A stretch of 64,000 nucleotides of DNA, taken from positions 3,455,501 through 3,519,500 of the forward strand of contig NZ_CP154874.1 of the NCBI RefSeq assembly GCF_041729615.1, read 5' to 3'. This document shows, one piece after another, positions 44,919 through 52,392 of this stretch (position 1 is the first letter of the stretch; each line of letters starts with the position of its first letter). The stretch comes from Pseudomonas alcaligenes. Its GTDB lineage: Bacteria; Pseudomonadota; Gammaproteobacteria; Pseudomonadales; Pseudomonadaceae. Under the pieces are notes generated by a model. The model ran no database searches. It was not told the origin of the DNA and saw only the letters and a program-made list of their open reading frames with translations. Both the position numbers and the translations under genes were made by a program.

Positions 44919-46144
44919 ACATATTGATATTGGATGACGATCAAGCGCGTGCAGAGGATTGGAAGCTAGAGATAAGTAAGAGCTTAGGCGATGACGCAAG
45001 CATAAAAGTTTACGACAATGCTGATGTCAGTCGCGTAATTTCCGAGCTTCACCAAAAAAGACTAAAAGCTCGTGAGGGGAATTATCAGACAGTAGTCGAA
45101 CTTGACGAAATTGACTTGCTCATAGTCGATTATGACCTTCTCGGCTTGGATACCGAGGGACGTTCTGCTTGGTCAACAGGCGCTGAAGTTGCATATGCAG
45201 CAAGATTGATGTCGAAGGTCGGGCCAATCGTCGTAGTCAACCAATACGGAACGAACTCTTTCGATCTAACAATGCGTAGAACATCTCCTTCCTACGCAGA
45301 TTTGGATTTAGGCAGCAAGCATATTACGAGCCCAGAGCTTTGGAAGGATGAGGGTTTCGAGGGTTTTAGACCCTGGCATTGGCCAAACCTACGCCGTGAG
45401 CCTTCTAGATTCAGTGAGTTGTCAAATTTCGTTCTGGAGAATCTAGATAAGCCAGTTGTTGAGGTTCTTAGGCTGGAGCTATCCGACTACGATTCGTCTA
45501 GATACGTTTCGCCCGAACTATTGGCAAGGTTGGGGTTGAGTCGCGAAGATGGCATGACTTTTAGGCAGCTTCTCGTAGGTTCTCAGAAAGAGGATGGTAA
45601 ATACCAACCCAATGCGATAAGTGTATTCAATATACTAGAGAAAGACGCAGAGCTGGTGAAAGACATGCCCCCGGATGTTCTATCTCGACTTGGTGCTGCC
45701 GTGCTTGGTCATTGGATGGAAAGGCTGATCCTTCCTAATCAGGAGCTAATAGCAGATGTTCCTCATCTGGCTTATCAGTTTCCGTGGCTTCTAGAGAGCC
45801 CAGAGAACCAGGATGCTTGGCAAAATTTGGCAAGGTTAGATCGTGCTCTAGGCCTCAGGCCCGAACTCGAAGATCATAAAGTCTATCCGGCTTGCCTGAC
45901 TAGCCGTCCTGCTTATTGGGCTAAACAAGCTAGACGAGAAGTTGGCATGCCTGAAGGTTTTTCCATGGCAAGGATTCCCAATCTTGCATTTTGCGAGGAC
46001 TCATCCACCTTCATGGATAAAAGAGAATGCAAGTCTTTCCCTAGTGACCTTCAAACGTTCGATAGAGAGCGTTGGGTTTTGGATGATTTGCTTGCTGGAG
46101 GTGAAAAAGTAAATTATGAGCCACAAGCATATTTGCTGATGTAG
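44903..46144 (+). CDS. Response-regulator-like protein with unknown C-terminal domain
   Basis: This 413-residue protein has an N-terminal receiver-like domain (1-120): acidic DDD at 11-13 and a probable phospho-acceptor D76 (LLIVDYD). The usual Thr/Ser and Lys of the receiver site are not evident (VVVNQYG at 111-116), so it may be a degenerate receiver. Residues 130-413 match no family I know; they include several aromatic motifs (PWHWPNLR, LAYQFPWLLES). It overlaps the dual-GHKL gene; a GTG at 44915 with GGAG upstream is an alternative start. Confidence 0.75.
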   Translation: MERPVNILILDDDQARAEDWKLEISKSLGDDASIKVYDNADVSRVISELHQKRLKAREGNYQTVVELDEIDLLIVDYDLLGLDTEGRSAWSTGAEVAYAARLMSKVGPIVVVNQYGTNSFDLTMRRTSPSYADLDLGSKHITSPELWKDEGFEGFRPWHWPNLRREPSRFSELSNFVLENLDKPVVEVLRLELSDYDSSRYVSPELLARLGLSREDGMTFRQLLVGSQKEDGKYQPNAISVFNILEKDAELVKDMPPDVLSRLGAAVLGHWMERLILPNQELIADVPHLAYQFPWLLESPENQDAWQNLARLDRALGLRPELEDHKVYPACLTSRPAYWAKQARREVGMPEGFSMARIPNLAFCEDSSTFMDKRECKSFPSDLQTFDRERWVLDDLLAGGEKVNYEPQAYLLM

Positions 46145-46156
46145 GGTGGGAGACAC

Positions 46157-46813
46157 ATGGATAGGTCAACTGCCGAAGAGCTAGCAAAGTTTCTTGTTAA
46201 TCTGCACACTCAGAAACGGCGCGACTTTCCCAATCATCCTGCTCTGGGAAGCTGCAATAGATTCATGCAGAAATATGCCCAAGGATATAATAGTGAGATA
46301 TTTTTTGCTGATGATGGGCATGGATTGCAAGGAAGGATCAAGGCGATGCTCATTGAGCCAAGAGCTGGAATGGAGACGCCTTATTTACTGATAGATTTAG
46401 AGCCGACGGATGGGTTAATAAAGATATTTAGGCTTTTGGTTACCAGGCATGGCAACCTAAATGCAGAGGTGGTCTTCTTGAAAGTAGAAGGAAATAAAAG
46501 CCTTTCTTTCGGCTTCAGATATGAGCATCCAGATATATTTGACGGGCCTGGAGGGAAAAAGCACGCATTCTTTCATGTACAACCAATCAAAGCAGCTCGT
46601 ATTGGTGGAAGAGATGTTGATCTACCTGGGGCAACCAGCTGGCTTCCTACGAGCACTCCAACGTTCTTCATGATGGCTAGCAACGCGTGTGAAGTAATCT
46701 TATATGCCATACATTCTGCGTGTGGTTGGGAGTGCCTGGAAACCTTGCGAATCGACAGTTACGTACTCCGTAGGTTTCTGATGACAGGGGATGGGGCAAC
46801 AAGTGCCTTCTGA
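46157..46813 (+). CDS. Unknown cargo protein (218 aa)
   Basis: A soluble mixed alpha/beta protein with no recognised motif; His residues cluster at 125 (RYEHPDIFDGPGGKKHAFFHVQ). GGGAG lies well placed before the ATG at 46157. It begins 12 bases after the response-regulator-like gene and overlaps vsr by 23 bases, so it is a member of the same operon. It may be an effector or specificity factor, but nothing in the sequence proves this. Confidence 0.7.
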   Translation: MDRSTAEELAKFLVNLHTQKRRDFPNHPALGSCNRFMQKYAQGYNSEIFFADDGHGLQGRIKAMLIEPRAGMETPYLLIDLEPTDGLIKIFRLLVTRHGNLNAEVVFLKVEGNKSLSFGFRYEHPDIFDGPGGKKHAFFHVQPIKAARIGGRDVDLPGATSWLPTSTPTFFMMASNACEVILYAIHSACGWECLETLRIDSYVLRRFLMTGDGATSAF

Positions 46814-47258
46814 GGAGGAAAAGGCGACGCTTAGGATGAAGGCCGTAAGAAGGGAAAGCACGCGGCCTGAAATTCTAGTGCGCAAGATCCTTCATGTAGC
46901 GGGGCTTAGATTCCGCATAGCCAAGAAGCCTTTGCCTGGCACTCCAGACATCGTTCTAACCAAGCATAAGACGGCCATCTTCGTGCACGGTTGCTTCTGG
47001 CATCGTCATTCTGGCTGTCGCTATGCGACAACGCCGAAAGCTCGACAAGAGTATTGGCTGCCTAAATTCGCAGCTAATGTTGAGAGAGATGCAAGAAAGG
47101 CAGCCCAACTAGAAACGTTGGGCTGGAGGGTGTTAGTGGTATGGGAGTGTGAGACGAGGAATATGACAGCCCTCGAGGAGCGCCTTAGGCGGGAGTTTGG
47201 CCTTCCTGCTTCGTTTGCTCTACCTGCTCAAGATGGCGCTGAATGCTCAGGCCAATGA
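46791..47258 (+). CDS. vsr: Very short patch repair endonuclease Vsr
   Basis: This 155-residue endonuclease is full length, with the catalytic D53 (GTPDIVL) and the FVHGCFWHRH motif (H66, W70, H71, H73). C68 and C76 may hold the structural zinc with the His residues. Vsr nicks 5' of T in T:G mismatches caused by deamination of 5-methylcytosine, and so accompanies C5 methyltransferases. Its 3' end overlaps that of the convergent dcm gene by 74 bases. Confidence 0.95.
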   Translation: MGQQVPSEEEKATLRMKAVRRESTRPEILVRKILHVAGLRFRIAKKPLPGTPDIVLTKHKTAIFVHGCFWHRHSGCRYATTPKARQEYWLPKFAANVERDARKAAQLETLGWRVLVVWECETRNMTALEERLRREFGLPASFALPAQDGAECSGQ

Positions 47259-48252
47259 TTTCGCCCAGCCTCACGGGAACGGCATTTCCAATCATTCGGC
47301 CTACCGCTTTGAAGGTAATTTTCTCTGGTGGCATGAATTTGTAGTCCTTAGGAAAGGACTGCAAGGTGGCTGCTTCTCGCAGAGAGATTGCGCGGTCTTG
47401 TTCTGTGTCGTAGTGACCAAAACGGCCATTCCCAAAGCCATAGCAAAGGGTGGTCATGGTAGGACTTGGCTCGCTTCCGACCATGCGTCCGTAAACGCTG
47501 GGGTAAGTTTTCCCACTGGCTTTTTTGTGACAGTCAGCTCTTAGCTCTTCTGGCCAGTCTTTCCAGGTCCCGCCTGGCTTAGCTTCCCGAATTCGCCGTA
47601 GGTTGGTGGCGTTGAGACTGGCTGCTCGATGGAGTGGGTCACGAGGATCACACTGACCTGCGGCTAGCTTCGGTAGGTCGCCAATGGCCTTTTCGACGCT
47701 GACCGGCTGCTCATGAGTCTTGGGGATAATCTCAATCGGCCCTAGCTTGGAGGCGAGCAGAACGTGGCGTCGGCGCTGCTGCGGTAATCCATAGTCGACA
47801 CAATTGACCGTGTCGGCCCAAATCTCGTAATTCTCTTTGCGTAACGCCGCGACAAAGTCGTGATAGACCTTGTGCTTGGTCACGTCTGGCACGTTCTCCA
47901 TGGTCACCAATTCGGGCTGGATGGCCTTGATCAGCTTTTCGAAGGAATAGAGAAGGGGCCACTTGACGTCGGTAGTGGTGTCCCGGCCTTGGTTGTAGGA
48001 CGAGAAGGGCTGGCAGGGAGCACAGCCAGCAAGAAGCTTGATGCGGTTTGGACGATACCAGGCAGCGACGTCTTCTGTTTTGACCAGCGCTACGCTCTCT
48101 GCAACGAACTTGGCGCCATTGTTCGTCTCATAGGCATACTCGCAGTTGAGATCGATGTCATAGCCAGCTCGAACGCTGATGCCTGTCTTGAGCAAGCCCG
48201 CGGTGAGCCCGCCAGCTCCACAAAAAAGATCGACGGCGTCTATTTGATGCAT
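47185..48252 (-). CDS. dcm: DNA cytosine-5 methyltransferase
   Basis: This 355-residue enzyme has motif I VDLFCGAGGLTAGL, catalytic motif IV GCAPCQPFS (C80), motif VI ENVPDV (119-124), motif VIII QQRRRHVLL and motif X GNAVPVRLGEI. The target recognition domain lies about 195-300. It methylates C5 of cytosine at an unknown site. AGGAGG is 7 bases before the ATG. It is downstream of the HNH gene on the same strand and probably forms a restriction-modification pair with it. Confidence 0.95.
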   Translation of the reverse strand: MHQIDAVDLFCGAGGLTAGLLKTGISVRAGYDIDLNCEYAYETNNGAKFVAESVALVKTEDVAAWYRPNRIKLLAGCAPCQPFSSYNQGRDTTTDVKWPLLYSFEKLIKAIQPELVTMENVPDVTKHKVYHDFVAALRKENYEIWADTVNCVDYGLPQQRRRHVLLASKLGPIEIIPKTHEQPVSVEKAIGDLPKLAAGQCDPRDPLHRAASLNATNLRRIREAKPGGTWKDWPEELRADCHKKASGKTYPSVYGRMVGSEPSPTMTTLCYGFGNGRFGHYDTEQDRAISLREAATLQSFPKDYKFMPPEKITFKAVGRMIGNAVPVRLGEIIGLSIQRHLEQVEQTKQEGQTPA

Positions 48253-48322
48253 GGTAATGGCCTCCTAGCGGAGGTCATTCTAGCGGCTTCGGCTCGAAAG
48301 ATCGAGGTCGAGTACTGAAAAT

Positions 48323-49111
48323 TTATACATGCTTTTCAGCTTTTTCGAGAGCCGCTTTGAGCTCCTCAATGCTCAGCCAGTGGCGGGTTGCATGCACGAC
48401 GCGATGGCAGTTAGCACAGAGAAGAGCTAGGTCAGCTAGGCGTGTTTTTTGACCGGATTCTAGAGTGTGGAGTGGGCGGATGTGATGGACATCGATCAGC
48501 CCTAATCCAGCTGTTCCATAGCGTTGCTGGAAGTCGAATCCACACGCCTCACAAGCCAGTTTTCCATGCTTAGCTAGAGCTTCCTTCTTCTTGTCTTCCA
48601 CGAGTTTTCGGCTTCTTTCTCGCAAACGATGAAGGCGAGTAAGCACCTTGCCTTCAGCAGCTTCGTGAATCTCCGGCTCATCCAAACCCTGCAGTTGGTG
48701 GCCTAGTTGCTCGTCTGCATTCACTGCGGCGCGGATGCTGAAGACTATCGACGCAAGCTTCTTGGGTGAGGAAGCGAATTCGTTCCAGACGACCTCTTCA
48801 TCCTTGTTGCCTTTGATTAAGCCTTTCTTGCCGTCTTTGGTGTAGTCGGGGTCCCAGCGCCGGAAGTTGCCGAGCTTCATGTAGACGCCGTTTGGGTTGC
48901 GGAAGCTGGCGGATGAGGTAATACCCAGCGCCTGCCCCATCTTGCCCAAGAATTGGGAAAGCTCCTGCACATCGGGGTGATGCTTGGATGGCAGCGATTC
49001 ACGATGCCGGAGGTAGAGGTCTAGGGCAAGAATGAGCTCGTCACGGCTCCAGGCGGGATTCGACTGGGTGTTGCTTAAGGTCGGTTGAAAGGGCGGGGTG
49101 TTGTTGTGCAT
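48323..49111 (-). CDS. HNH restriction-type endonuclease
   Basis: This 262-residue protein has a C-terminal HNH nuclease (C187, C190, H209-H210 in DVHHIRPLH, C232, C235, H240) and an N-terminal domain (18-115) with WSRDELILALDLYL and FRNPNGVYMKLGNFRRWDP, which I associate with McrA-like and other HNH restriction proteins. It could be the restriction partner of the adjacent methyltransferase or a modified-DNA-dependent nuclease. dcm starts 70 bases downstream. Confidence 0.85.
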   Translation of the reverse strand: MHNNTPPFQPTLSNTQSNPAWSRDELILALDLYLRHRESLPSKHHPDVQELSQFLGKMGQALGITSSASFRNPNGVYMKLGNFRRWDPDYTKDGKKGLIKGNKDEEVVWNEFASSPKKLASIVFSIRAAVNADEQLGHQLQGLDEPEIHEAAEGKVLTRLHRLRERSRKLVEDKKKEALAKHGKLACEACGFDFQQRYGTAGLGLIDVHHIRPLHTLESGQKTRLADLALLCANCHRVVHATRHWLSIEELKAALEKAEKHV

Positions 49112-49140
49112 TGATGGTATGCGGTTCGTCGTAGTGGCGC

Positions 49141-49155
49141 GCTGATAGTATCAGC
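49141..49155. promoter_or_regulatory. 15-bp palindrome between divergent HNH genes
   Basis: GCTGATA and TATCAGC flank a single G, a perfect inverted repeat in the 78-bp divergent promoter region. A shared operator controlling restriction gene timing is plausible. Confidence 0.5.
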
Positions 49156-49189
49156 TCGTCTAGGTTGGAGATCGAGGAGGATGCAGAGA

Positions 49190-49786
49190 ATGGATGCAAG
49201 ACAAATGGAGCTGATGGAGTCACTCATACGCCTGTCCCAAGCTCTTGTGCGTGGGCGATCGGAGCGTTGGTGCATTCGCTTATGGAGCCGCTACATCAAA
49301 GCAAGGGATCGTCATCAGTGTGTGCGCTGCCAGTCAAAGGAGCGCATTCAGGCGCATCACATATTTCGGCGTTCACTTTACCCGTGGGGGTGGTATCAGC
49401 CAGGCAACGGCATAACTCTGTGCCATGAGTGTCATTGGATGTACCACGAGGGCTTCAACGGTCGCCCTGATCTGAATCAGCCGATTGATGCGCAAGGTGG
49501 GGACAACCTGGACGATGTAGCGTACTCATTCTGGCTCCTCCTTGAGGACGCTAGGGATCAAGGGCTCAGCGAGGACGAGTTCTACTTCTTCGAAGATCAC
49601 ATGCTCTTCTTTTTCGTCCGAGTGCAGGGGTATGAGTTCTTTTTGGATGCGGTGGCGCAAGGGCAGATAACTCGTCTGAGGATGGCATACGAAATTTGGC
49701 GTCGATCGGGAGAGATGGTCATCAATGACTTCATAAAAGCCAACATGCCGAGTTGGGGCGAAGGTGAGCTTTTCATCTCCATTTGA
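49190..49786 (+). CDS. HNH-motif protein, first of tandem pair
   Basis: This 198-residue protein has an HNH/zinc core in residues 27-90: C44-x2-C47, AHHIFRR (H56, H57), and GNGITLCHECHW (C78, C81). The long C-terminal part is helical and acidic (EDEFYFFEDHMLFFF). I use the ATG at 49190, 9 bases after AGGAGG; the ATG at 49181 directly abuts that site. It shares clear sequence similarity with the following gene along its length. Confidence 0.78.
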   Translation: MDARQMELMESLIRLSQALVRGRSERWCIRLWSRYIKARDRHQCVRCQSKERIQAHHIFRRSLYPWGWYQPGNGITLCHECHWMYHEGFNGRPDLNQPIDAQGGDNLDDVAYSFWLLLEDARDQGLSEDEFYFFEDHMLFFFVRVQGYEFFLDAVAQGQITRLRMAYEIWRRSGEMVINDFIKANMPSWGEGELFISI

Positions 49787-50366
49787 GCAAGAGCTGAGGC
49801 ATGCGAAGGCCCGTCTTGCTGCTGCTGTCAGTACTGAGCGCTCCGACCGGTGGTGCCTGACGCTCTGGAGTCGGTTCATCCGCTTGCGAGATGGGGGCTG
49901 CTGTTTGAACTGTGGCGGCATGCAGAGGGTGGAGGCTCACCATGTCTTTCGGAAGACGATCTACCCCGCGGGGCGCTTCGAGCTGGGGAATGGCGTGTCA
50001 CTTTGTAGGAAATGCCACTGGCTGCTGCATGCCGAGTTCAATGGCAGGCCCCTGCCTAATGAGCCGCTCAATGCTCGAGGAGGTGACGACCAGGAAGAGA
50101 TGGCCTTTCTGTATGGCCTCTTGGCTGATAAGGCTGATGAGAGTGGGCTGGACCATGACGAGTTCTACTTTATCAGCGATGACATGCTTCGTTTCTTCAA
50201 TCAGTGGCAGGGGTATGACGAGCTAGTTCAGGCATCCGGCGTCAGCCGGCTGAGGAGGGCTCATGAGGTGTGGAGAAGCATGCCCCAGGAGTGGTACAAA
50301 CAGCTGGCGGATGAGATGGGGCGAGTTCTGCTGAAGGCTGGCCTAGCCCGGGAGGGCGGGCCATAG
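49764..50366 (+). CDS. HNH-motif protein, second of tandem pair
   Basis: A 200-residue paralogue of the preceding gene: SDRWCLTLWSRFIRLRD, C47 and C50, EAHHVFRK (H59, H60), GNGVSLCRKCHW (C81, C84), then the same HDEFYFISDDMLRFF region. It starts at a GTG at 49764 overlapping the first copy by 23 bases. The divergence of the two suggests an old duplication kept for two functions or a heterodimer. Confidence 0.78.
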   Translation: MSFSSPFEQELRHAKARLAAAVSTERSDRWCLTLWSRFIRLRDGGCCLNCGGMQRVEAHHVFRKTIYPAGRFELGNGVSLCRKCHWLLHAEFNGRPLPNEPLNARGGDDQEEMAFLYGLLADKADESGLDHDEFYFISDDMLRFFNQWQGYDELVQASGVSRLRRAHEVWRSMPQEWYKQLADEMGRVLLKAGLAREGGP

Positions 50367-50475
50367 GTGTCGAAGCAGTGTCGAAATCGTAGAGCCGAAA
50401 AGGCACGAAACCAGCCTTGAGCTTGCATGGCACCCTCGGAGTGTGAGGCTTTGCGACGAAACGGAACGGCAAGAA

Positions 50476-50504
50476 TAGGGTTCAAATCCCTATCTTCCCG
50501 CCAT
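50476..50504 (+). repeat. attR, 29-bp direct repeat
   Basis: Identical to 33961-33989; this is the original 3' end of tRNA-Ser displaced by integration. Confidence 0.93.
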
Positions 50505-50511
50505 TCATAGA

Positions 50512-50545
50512 AAGCCCCTGAAATCCTCGGATTTCAGGGGCTTTT
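50512..50545 (+). terminator. Native tRNA-Ser terminator (displaced)
   Basis: A perfect 13-bp stem (50512-50524 with 50531-50543), loop of six, then TTTTGCG. Confidence 0.9.
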
Positions 50546-50655
50546 GCGTTTCTGCCGGGTCATGGAGAGGCCGTGCATGCGCTTGTCGCGGTTTTCTGTG
50601 TCTGTTTTGCTGTTTATTTGCTATTTTTGTATCAAACGAACATCAGGAGGGCGCC

Positions 50656-51027
50656 ATGAGTGCACTCAGCAAGCCCGGTGTCGACGCCGAAGCCGTCCTG
50701 CTCAAAGCCCTGCTCAATACCCGTGAGCAGCTGGGGCTGACTCAGCAGGAGTTGGCCGCTATCGTCGGCGTGAATCGTTCCGCCATCAGCCGCTGGAGCG
50801 ACAGCGGTGGCCTGCGTCCGCAGAGCAAGACCGGTGAGCTGGCGCTGCTGCTGATCCGCATCTACCGCGCCCTGTTCGCCCTGTTCGGTGGCAATCTCGA
50901 GGACATGCGCCACTTCCTGCGTACCGAGAACCGGCATCTGGCCGGCGTGCCATTGCAGCAGATGAGCCAGGTGCAGGGGCTGGTGCGGGTGGTGGAGTAC
51001 CTCGACGCCATTCGCGGCAAGGTCTGA
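50656..51027 (+). CDS. Xre/MbcA/ParS-type antitoxin
   Basis: A 123-residue protein with an Xre helix-turn-helix (about 27-55, LGLTQQELAAIVGVNRSAISRWSDSG) and a C-terminal MbcA/ParS/Xre toxin-binding domain (about 65-123) including FGGNLEDMRHFLRTEN. It should bind and silence the RES toxin encoded 47 bases downstream and repress the operon. CAGGAGG lies before the ATG. Confidence 0.88.
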   Translation: MSALSKPGVDAEAVLLKALLNTREQLGLTQQELAAIVGVNRSAISRWSDSGGLRPQSKTGELALLLIRIYRALFALFGGNLEDMRHFLRTENRHLAGVPLQQMSQVQGLVRVVEYLDAIRGKV

Positions 51028-51074
51028 GCCTACTTTTCCCGTTATCCGCCGTGGCAGATTGAGCGAGTCCCGAT

Positions 51075-51827
51075 ATGGATATCTGGCAGGCCTGCGCCGG
51101 CGCAGAACAGATGATTCCCCTGCGCGGTCGCCTGGTGCGGCTGGTGGAGAATCAGGAACAGGTGGCCACCTTGCAACTGGTGGAAAGCCTGGAGGAGCAG
51201 GCGCTGCTCGAGCAACTGCTGGAGACCAGCAAGCCACCACTGCCGCCCAGTGCCGAACCCCTGCATTACCTGTTGCACACGCCGTTCCGCTACCCGCCGC
51301 TGCGCTGGGGCTCACGCTTCGGCCGGCGCCACGAGCCAAGCCTGTTCTATGCCGCCTGCCGGCTGGAAACGGCCATGGCGGAGACCGCCTTCTATCGCTT
51401 CGTGCTCTGGCACGGCATGGTCGAGCCGCCACCGAGCGGGCGGATTGTTTCCGAGCATTCCTCTTTCGAGGCGCGCTATCAGGTGGAGCGCGGCATTCGC
51501 CTGCAGCTACCGCCTTTCGATCGTCATCGCGAGGCGCTCACCCACCGCAGCGATTACCGCGCCACCCAGGCCCTGGGCAGCGCCATGCGCGAGGCGGGGG
51601 TGGAGGCCTTCGAGTACCCCTCGGCGCGCTGCCCGCAGGGCGGCAACAACGTCGCGCTCTATGCCCCGGCCGCCTTTGGCGAGAAGCGCCCGCGCAACCT
51701 GCAGCCCTGGTTGTGCGAAACCACCGCCGGCTATGTGGCGTTCAAGAGCGCGCAGGCGCCGGACACGCCGCGCCTGTTCGCCCTGGACCTGTACCTGCTG
51801 GATGGCGTGCTGCCGCAGCCAGCCTGA
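51075..51827 (+). CDS. RES-domain toxin
   Basis: A 250-residue RES-family protein. The RES domain contains the conserved RL(V/x)E segment, YAACRLETAMAETAFYRF and SSFEARY. Characterised RES toxins degrade NAD+ like ADP-ribosyltransferase-fold enzymes and stop growth. Full length, no lesion seen. It forms a Res-Xre toxin-antitoxin operon with the previous gene, directly outside the prophage. Confidence 0.85.
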   Translation: MDIWQACAGAEQMIPLRGRLVRLVENQEQVATLQLVESLEEQALLEQLLETSKPPLPPSAEPLHYLLHTPFRYPPLRWGSRFGRRHEPSLFYAACRLETAMAETAFYRFVLWHGMVEPPPSGRIVSEHSSFEARYQVERGIRLQLPPFDRHREALTHRSDYRATQALGSAMREAGVEAFEYPSARCPQGGNNVALYAPAAFGEKRPRNLQPWLCETTAGYVAFKSAQAPDTPRLFALDLYLLDGVLPQPA

Positions 51828-51828
51828 T

Positions 51829-52290
51829 TCAGTGCTGGTGCTCGGCGGCGGGTGCGTCCCTCTGCACGGCCACCTCGACCTCGATGTCGCCGGCCTTCTC
51901 GAAGCGCAGGGTCAGCGGGAAGCGCTCGCCGTCCCTGGGCTGCTGGCGTACGCCGAACAGCATGACGTGATAGCCCATGGGCGCGAACTGTACCTCGGCG
52001 CCGGCCGGCACGCTCACGGCCTGGATCTGCTGCATCTTCATCAGACCATTCTGGTGCAGGTGCTCGTGCAGTTCGGCCTTCTGCGCCAGCGGGCTGCTGA
52101 CGCCGATCAGGCGGTCGGCCGCGCCGCGGTTGTGCAGGACGAAGAAGGCCGCGGCATTCGGCGCGCTGGGTGGCATGGCGCGCGCCCAGGGATGCTCGAT
52201 GTGGATCTGTCCGGCGCTGTAGTCGTGGGCCTGAGCCAGCAGCGGCGCCAGTAGCAAGGCGGCCAGCAGCAGAAGTTTGGAAGGGTGCAT
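51829..52290 (-). CDS. PCu(A)C copper chaperone
   Basis: A 153-residue periplasmic protein with a signal peptide (about 1-21) and the PCu(A)C fold. Copper ligands fit H75 and M84/M86 (ELHEHLHQNGLMKM) and H108-x-M110 (GYHVM). It delivers Cu(I) to cytochrome oxidase or binds periplasmic copper. Convergent with the RES gene, 1 base apart. A His-rich tail (AAEHQH) may add metal binding. Confidence 0.92.
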   Translation of the reverse strand: MHPSKLLLLAALLLAPLLAQAHDYSAGQIHIEHPWARAMPPSAPNAAAFFVLHNRGAADRLIGVSSPLAQKAELHEHLHQNGLMKMQQIQAVSVPAGAEVQFAPMGYHVMLFGVRQQPRDGERFPLTLRFEKAGDIEVEVAVQRDAPAAEHQH

Positions 52291-52392
52291 GAGGGGTCTC
52301 CTCGTCGGGATAGGTGTGCCGAATCTGCGCGTGCCAGGGGCTGCGCTCGGTATGGTCGGCGGGTGTGCGGGGCGGCGAATGGGTGGGGATGA

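Larger units (their letters stand above)
33961..50504. mobile_element. Integrated Pf-like filamentous prophage with defence cargo
   Basis: A 16.5-kb element lies between 29-bp direct repeats at the 3' end of tRNA-Ser(CGA). It contains a complete inovirus core in the Pf order (35,027-42,172 leftward) with integrase next to attL, a divergent repressor-like gene at 42,295, and about 8 kb of AT-richer cargo to attR. One further AT-rich gene lies between attL and integrase. Pf phages are typically 7-13 kb, so this is large. No frameshift is seen in any core gene, so it may be active. Confidence 0.9.

Noticed and set aside
33990..50475. Insertion sequence or transposase in the cargo
   Set aside because: No transposase-like protein or terminal inverted repeats were found; the only mobility gene is the phage integrase.
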